From the NCBI GenBank assembly GCA_019925795.1, contig CM034312.1:81099528-81163527 (forward strand): a stretch of 64,000 nucleotides of DNA. Direction: 5' to 3'. The notes under the pieces were generated by a model. It searched no databases. It had not been told where the DNA came from and was given only the letters and a program-made list of their open reading frames with translations. The DNA comes from Dendrobium chrysotoxum (taxonomy: Eukaryota > Streptophyta > Magnoliopsida > Asparagales > Orchidaceae). Each line of letters begins with the position of its first letter. Position 1 is the first letter of the stretch. Below, one piece after another: positions 60,240-64,000 of this stretch. The position numbers were made by a program, and so were the translations under genes.

Positions 60240-61560
60240 GTTAAAAAAGAATATATCTTATATCCAAGGGTCAAATAGTGGCACTTTGCACTCATCCCCA
60301 GTGTAGAAAGTTGTCAGTCTCCTCATAGAAGTTACTACAAGTTGAAGTTTATCCCTTGAACATGACACAATCATCCATGAGATCAGATGCATCTTATTCA
60401 GAATCTCCATATCAAAAAGGAATTTATACATCATTGAATTAATTTTTTTTAAAAACATCTTCATATATAGAAACAGAGCAAAACCAATAAATAAGTTAGC
60501 TCAAAATATAGCTTCAAAGTAGTTGGCAACTGCTTGCCATTAATAAGAGCTCGTGCTTACAATTCTCCATTCACATGCTCAACAAATCAAACTTTTGCCA
60601 CAACTCAGAGGAATGCCCAAGTAGTTGGTAGTGATTGAGCTAAGAAGAATACCAATGAGGCCCTTGACTTGTTACCCTTCTTGACGAGACTATAAAGGAA
60701 TATGTCAAACTTTGGTGAGATTAATGCTCAAACCCCTACAATCATGAAGATTTCTCATAGAATAAAGGAGAGAAAGAAGAGTGCACTCATTAGCTTGTCC
60801 AACAACAAGAAACTAATAAGAAAAGAAGACGGATAATCAAAACTTGATTGGAGGTGATAGGGAGCATAGATTAATTAGCTACCAACCTTTTCAAGATATA
60901 TTAAAAAAAATCCATCACAATAGTAAAAGGAAGGGTGATAATAGGCAACCTTGCATGAGAACATTAATAGAGTTAAAGTAGCATTTGAATTCACTATTAA
61001 AAATGATAAAAATAGCATGTTAGTAATATATGCTTCAACCCAATGAATAAAAATAGGTGGTATAACTTTACCCAACACTCCAACAAAAACTACAAAATAG
61101 TTAACACTATCAATCACTTTGAAAAAAAAATCAAATTTTGCAAAATATTTTTTGAATGAAAACCTTTTAGAACTTATTATGATTTAATGTGCTAGCGAGC
61201 TATTGTCTATATTATCACAACTTATTGTGAAGGCCAATTGTGTAGAATGGGAAATGTAAGGAAGAACCATAAACAATCTTCATGTAAGAAGCTTAGAAGT
61301 AACATTGTAAAATATGTTGCAAAGGGATAATTTCTATAGTTAGGGATGATGACAATGCATTTTTCCTTTGGAATAAGCATTATAGCTTATTGCTTGACCA
61401 TGTTGGGGAGATCTTTGCTCAAGAATAAATGCTAGACAACATGAATGAATTGATACCCAATAAGGTCCCAAGGGCCAGCATAAAATTTTGAAGTAAAATC
61501 ATAGAGAATATATTAAATGCATAAGTTATTCTTTATAGATAAAATTGGTTGTTTCTACTA
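60240..61560 (-). pseudogene. LINE (non-LTR retrotransposon) reverse transcriptase, decayed
   Basis: From high to low coordinates the minus strand shows 'LIPKEK', 'PNYRNYP', then 'IDSVNYFVVFVGVLGK' with 'FIHWVEAYITN' (61117-60940), then a frameshifted 'GCLLSPF', and finally '(F)LFDMEILNKMHLISWMIV' followed by 'SCSRDK' and 'VTSMRR' (60464-60290), which corresponds to the region after the RT domain in plant LINEs. Many frameshifts and stops; no endonuclease part was recognised. Confidence 0.7.
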
Positions 61561-62136
61561 CACACTAATAAAAACAAACCGATTAACATGCCTATTAGAC
61601 ATAAATTTTGAATGTGAAAAAACTTGGAGAGAGAAAACCAATGAGATATCATAGCTATAATGGATAACTAGACTCAATTTGAAATTACAAAGGTCACCTT
61701 GTTCAATAGTTTAGAAAAATAAGAGAACATTAAAAAAATATTTGGAGACTATCTATTTGATAAAGTTATTGGAGTTGGTGGCATAGAAGAGGATGATAAG
61801 CACCAATCATCGATTGTTATGAAGGCTAATGAGTGATAAACATATTTAATAGATAGATCATTGATATGCATATTTAATATTTTTGAAGGATCTACAACCT
61901 ATTAGTTAAAAAGTAGAATGTTACATCTCCAAAGTATACGATTTATCCTTCATCATTTCCTTAAAAAAATGATAATTTAATTAAAAATATATGATTTTGG
62001 GGCAACTTAATTGAAATTCTAGCCAGCTCAAATTCAAACCATATCAATCTAAGCCAGCTCAAATTAATCAGTTCAATTCACAAGCCAATTTTGTACCAAC
62101 CTATATATATTTGAGCCAATTTCAAGCCGAGATTAA
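61561..62136. other. intergenic DNA, nothing recognised
   Basis: AT-rich sequence right of the LINE remnant. 61980-62120 is rich in 'agcca(g/a)ctcaaatt' motifs but without clear periodicity. Confidence 0.4.
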
Positions 62137-62214
62137 GATTTCATTTGTGACAGCTTTCTCATTTTGCTTTCTAAAACAACATTTTAGTATAAAAAATTTT
62201 TAACTAAAGAAATA
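62137..62214. mobile_element. Tourist-like MITE, left half only
   Basis: TAA followed by 'gatttcatttgtgacagctt' and 'ttttagtataaaaaattttt', matching the left half of the family. No right arm. Confidence 0.45.
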
Positions 62215-62215
62215 A

Positions 62216-62283
62216 ATATAGAAAATATAGTAATCTTACAATCCAACATACTATAGAAAATATAGTAATCTTACAATCCATTG
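62216..62283. repeat. 34-bp tandem duplication
   Basis: 'tatagaaaatatagtaatct' plus 'tacaatcca' occurs twice in direct succession, identical over 29 bp. Confidence 0.8.
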
Positions 62284-62307
62284 AGCTTACAGTGTGATAA
62301 AAATAAT

Positions 62308-62560
62308 GGGGGATTTACATATATATCATTTTATAAAATGCTATTTATATATCTAACACTCAAAATTATAATATTTCATACTTACCACCCATAAATCAAA
62401 TATAGGTATACGGAATGAAATATCATAGTTTACAGGGTGATATATATAATAAGAATGAAATATATGAGTGTCATATTTGATATTAAAATTGTCTACAGGT
62501 GATAGGCATAAAATATTAAAATTTTAGATGTTAGATATATAAATAGCATTTAATCCCCTA
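62308..62560. mobile_element. inverted-repeat miniature element
   Basis: Arms share 'ggggatt', 'aaatgctatttatatatcta' and '(a)aaattataatattt(c/t)at', in opposite orientation at 62308-62385 and 62485-62560. The target duplication was not resolved. Non-coding. Confidence 0.65.
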
Positions 62561-62987
62561 AAAAAAAACTAAATAATCAAGCTCCCAATAGCAAACACAT
62601 GAGCATTATTTCATAAAATATTAGCTTACAGCAGAAAAGAACCAACACTCCCGAATTATTACTAAAGAAAGGAAAGTAGCAGTAAACATAATAATAGTTC
62701 TCACATAACACAATCACTGGCATTTTAAAAATCTTGTGCACTAACTTATCATATAGAGATGAGCCAAGAGCTAGAGAAGGTTATTCTATGATAAATCTAG
62801 AGAAGGAAGCTCATTTACATTATGGAAAGCTAGAAATATAAGCCACTAAACCATGCTAAGGCCGCCTGGAAGGCATCAGATCTCGGTGATAGCTCTTGAC
62901 GTCGAGCATTATCGATCTTCAAGCGCACTCTTCATTTCGTGTTTTGTGAGATTGTAAATCATATCTGATGAATATGCAGCTGGAGAC

Positions 62988-64000
62988 TCAGTCCTCAGTA
63001 ACGGCATACACAACTGCTGTTCTGCTTGGGGCATAAACTAGGAAGGAATGAGGCCTATTGTCATATTTACCTTCCTGCTTGATCAAAAGACATGGATTGT
63101 TGTATAATTTGTACATTGGGTTGAATGAAGATTGAAGGAAACAGTAAACCTTAAAACTTACACTACTGAAGTACTCTGCAGAAGGATTGATTCGGCCAAA
63201 TCCGCCAAAAAGTTTGTCATCAGAATCTAGCACAACCTGTAAAAAAGTAGGCATGGTTTGTTCATATAAAAGCAGTTTCAAGAAAGCTTTACAGAAATAT
63301 AAGGAAAAAGGCTGTCAAAATTCAGCAGCATACTACTAAGAATAGCATCCCGGGCCAGTGCACAGCTTAGTTTATATATTCTATAAAATTAATATGCTTG
63401 GCTCAATTCGGATTGAAAGATGATTTGGAACTAAGGAGTTCCAATTTGACTTGAAGTTGGCTCGAGTAGAAATTGAAATATTTGATTTTGATTTCAGGCT
63501 GAGTTGCTCAAACTCGATATCGCCTTTCTAGAAACAACATTGCTAAAATTTTAAAGCAAACTTGGGTTTTGGCATAAAATCTATGATCAAAGAAAAAGAT
63601 TATCATTTTCAGATATTTCCAAATGAAGTTTTGCTGCCGAAAGATCAGAAATGTGCACTTACAATCTAAGAGATCGCAAGCTAAACCAATGCGTGTTTCC
63701 AACCAATTGGTACTTAAACGTAAAAGAGCTGGTTGAATTTTCATTTAACATGTAGACCAGGAAATATGAAGTTAGACAGATATGCGTTTTAACGACACAG
63801 TAACAAAAAGAAATTCTTTAATGAAACTAGTCAATGATTTCTCAAGCTGCAAGCATCTTAATTGTGCCAAGAAAATAGTACCTTGTACTTTCCAGGTTTT
63901 AAGCAACCAACTCTATAACCGAAATAACTATTAGACCAGTGGAAATTGAACACAAAAACTAAATCTCCCCGCTCAAAAATGATCATCTTGTCTCCTTCAT
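62988..64000 (-). CDS. SBE2: starch branching enzyme, class II, 3' end (partial)
   Basis: The last three coding exons of 1,4-alpha-glucan branching enzyme, which makes alpha-1,6 branches in amylopectin in plastids. Exons on the minus strand: 63882 to beyond 64000, 63162-63236 and 62988-63074, with GT-AG junctions all in phase 0. They encode the C-terminal beta domain: '[20 protein letters not shown]', '[12 protein letters not shown]', '[20 protein letters not shown]', '[20 protein letters not shown]' and the final residues VTED. The 'NFHWSNS' and '[18 protein letters not shown]' stretches match class II (SBEII/SBE2) rather than class I. The catalytic (beta/alpha)8 part and transit peptide lie outside the window. 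Confidence 0.93.

Overview
The window is nuclear DNA from a flowering plant. The evidence is spliced genes with GT-AG introns (87 bp to 7.6 kb), plant-specific gene families, and very dense plant-type repeats (hAT, Mutator-like, Tourist, CACTA-like, copia, LINE, SINE and large LTR units). I cannot name the species, or decide monocot versus eudicot, from the sequence alone. No tRNA, rRNA, CRISPR or prokaryotic features were seen.

Four protein-coding genes can be supported. (1) 2682-3032 (-): a small secreted Gnk2/DUF26 protein. A broken tandem copy lies at 4253-4532, split by a mini CACTA-like element. (2) 6597-13468 (-): a complete 10-exon tRNA dimethylallyltransferase of the plant IPT2 type. 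I reconstructed its exons by splice sites and reading phase to 518 codons plus stop. (3) 40859-52738 (+): a 3-exon, 872-codon protein with a zinc finger and an XS domain (the SGS3/IDN2 dsRNA-binding family). Its XS domain is split by a 7.6 kb repeat-filled intron. (4) 62988 to beyond 64000 (-): the last three exons of a class II starch branching enzyme.

The rest is mobile DNA, mostly decayed and strongly nested. Between IPT2 and the XS gene (13.6-40.2 kb) lie two non-coding TG...CA units: 16330-22808 (6.48 kb) and 25865-32221 (6.36 kb). They are in opposite orientation and share termini and part of one half. The first sits inside a copy of another LTR family. The second sits inside the transposase gene of a 12.6 kb hAT element (23673-36309). 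That hAT element also holds a smaller hAT derivative (35188-35690) and an LTR fragment. Right of the XS gene are Tourist and hAT miniature elements and a 2.55 kb solo LTR (57597-60149). The solo LTR carries a Mutator-like miniature element (59434-59971) with a perfect 9-bp target duplication and an internal minisatellite. A decayed LINE follows.

The four genes show no sign of acting in one pathway; they look like independent neighbours. The points most worth following up are the giant non-coding LTR-like pair, the Mutator-like foldback family (3305-3700, 13626-14305, 59434-59971), the foldback just upstream of IPT2, and a miniature inverted repeat that overlaps the XS gene's apparent poly(A) signal.
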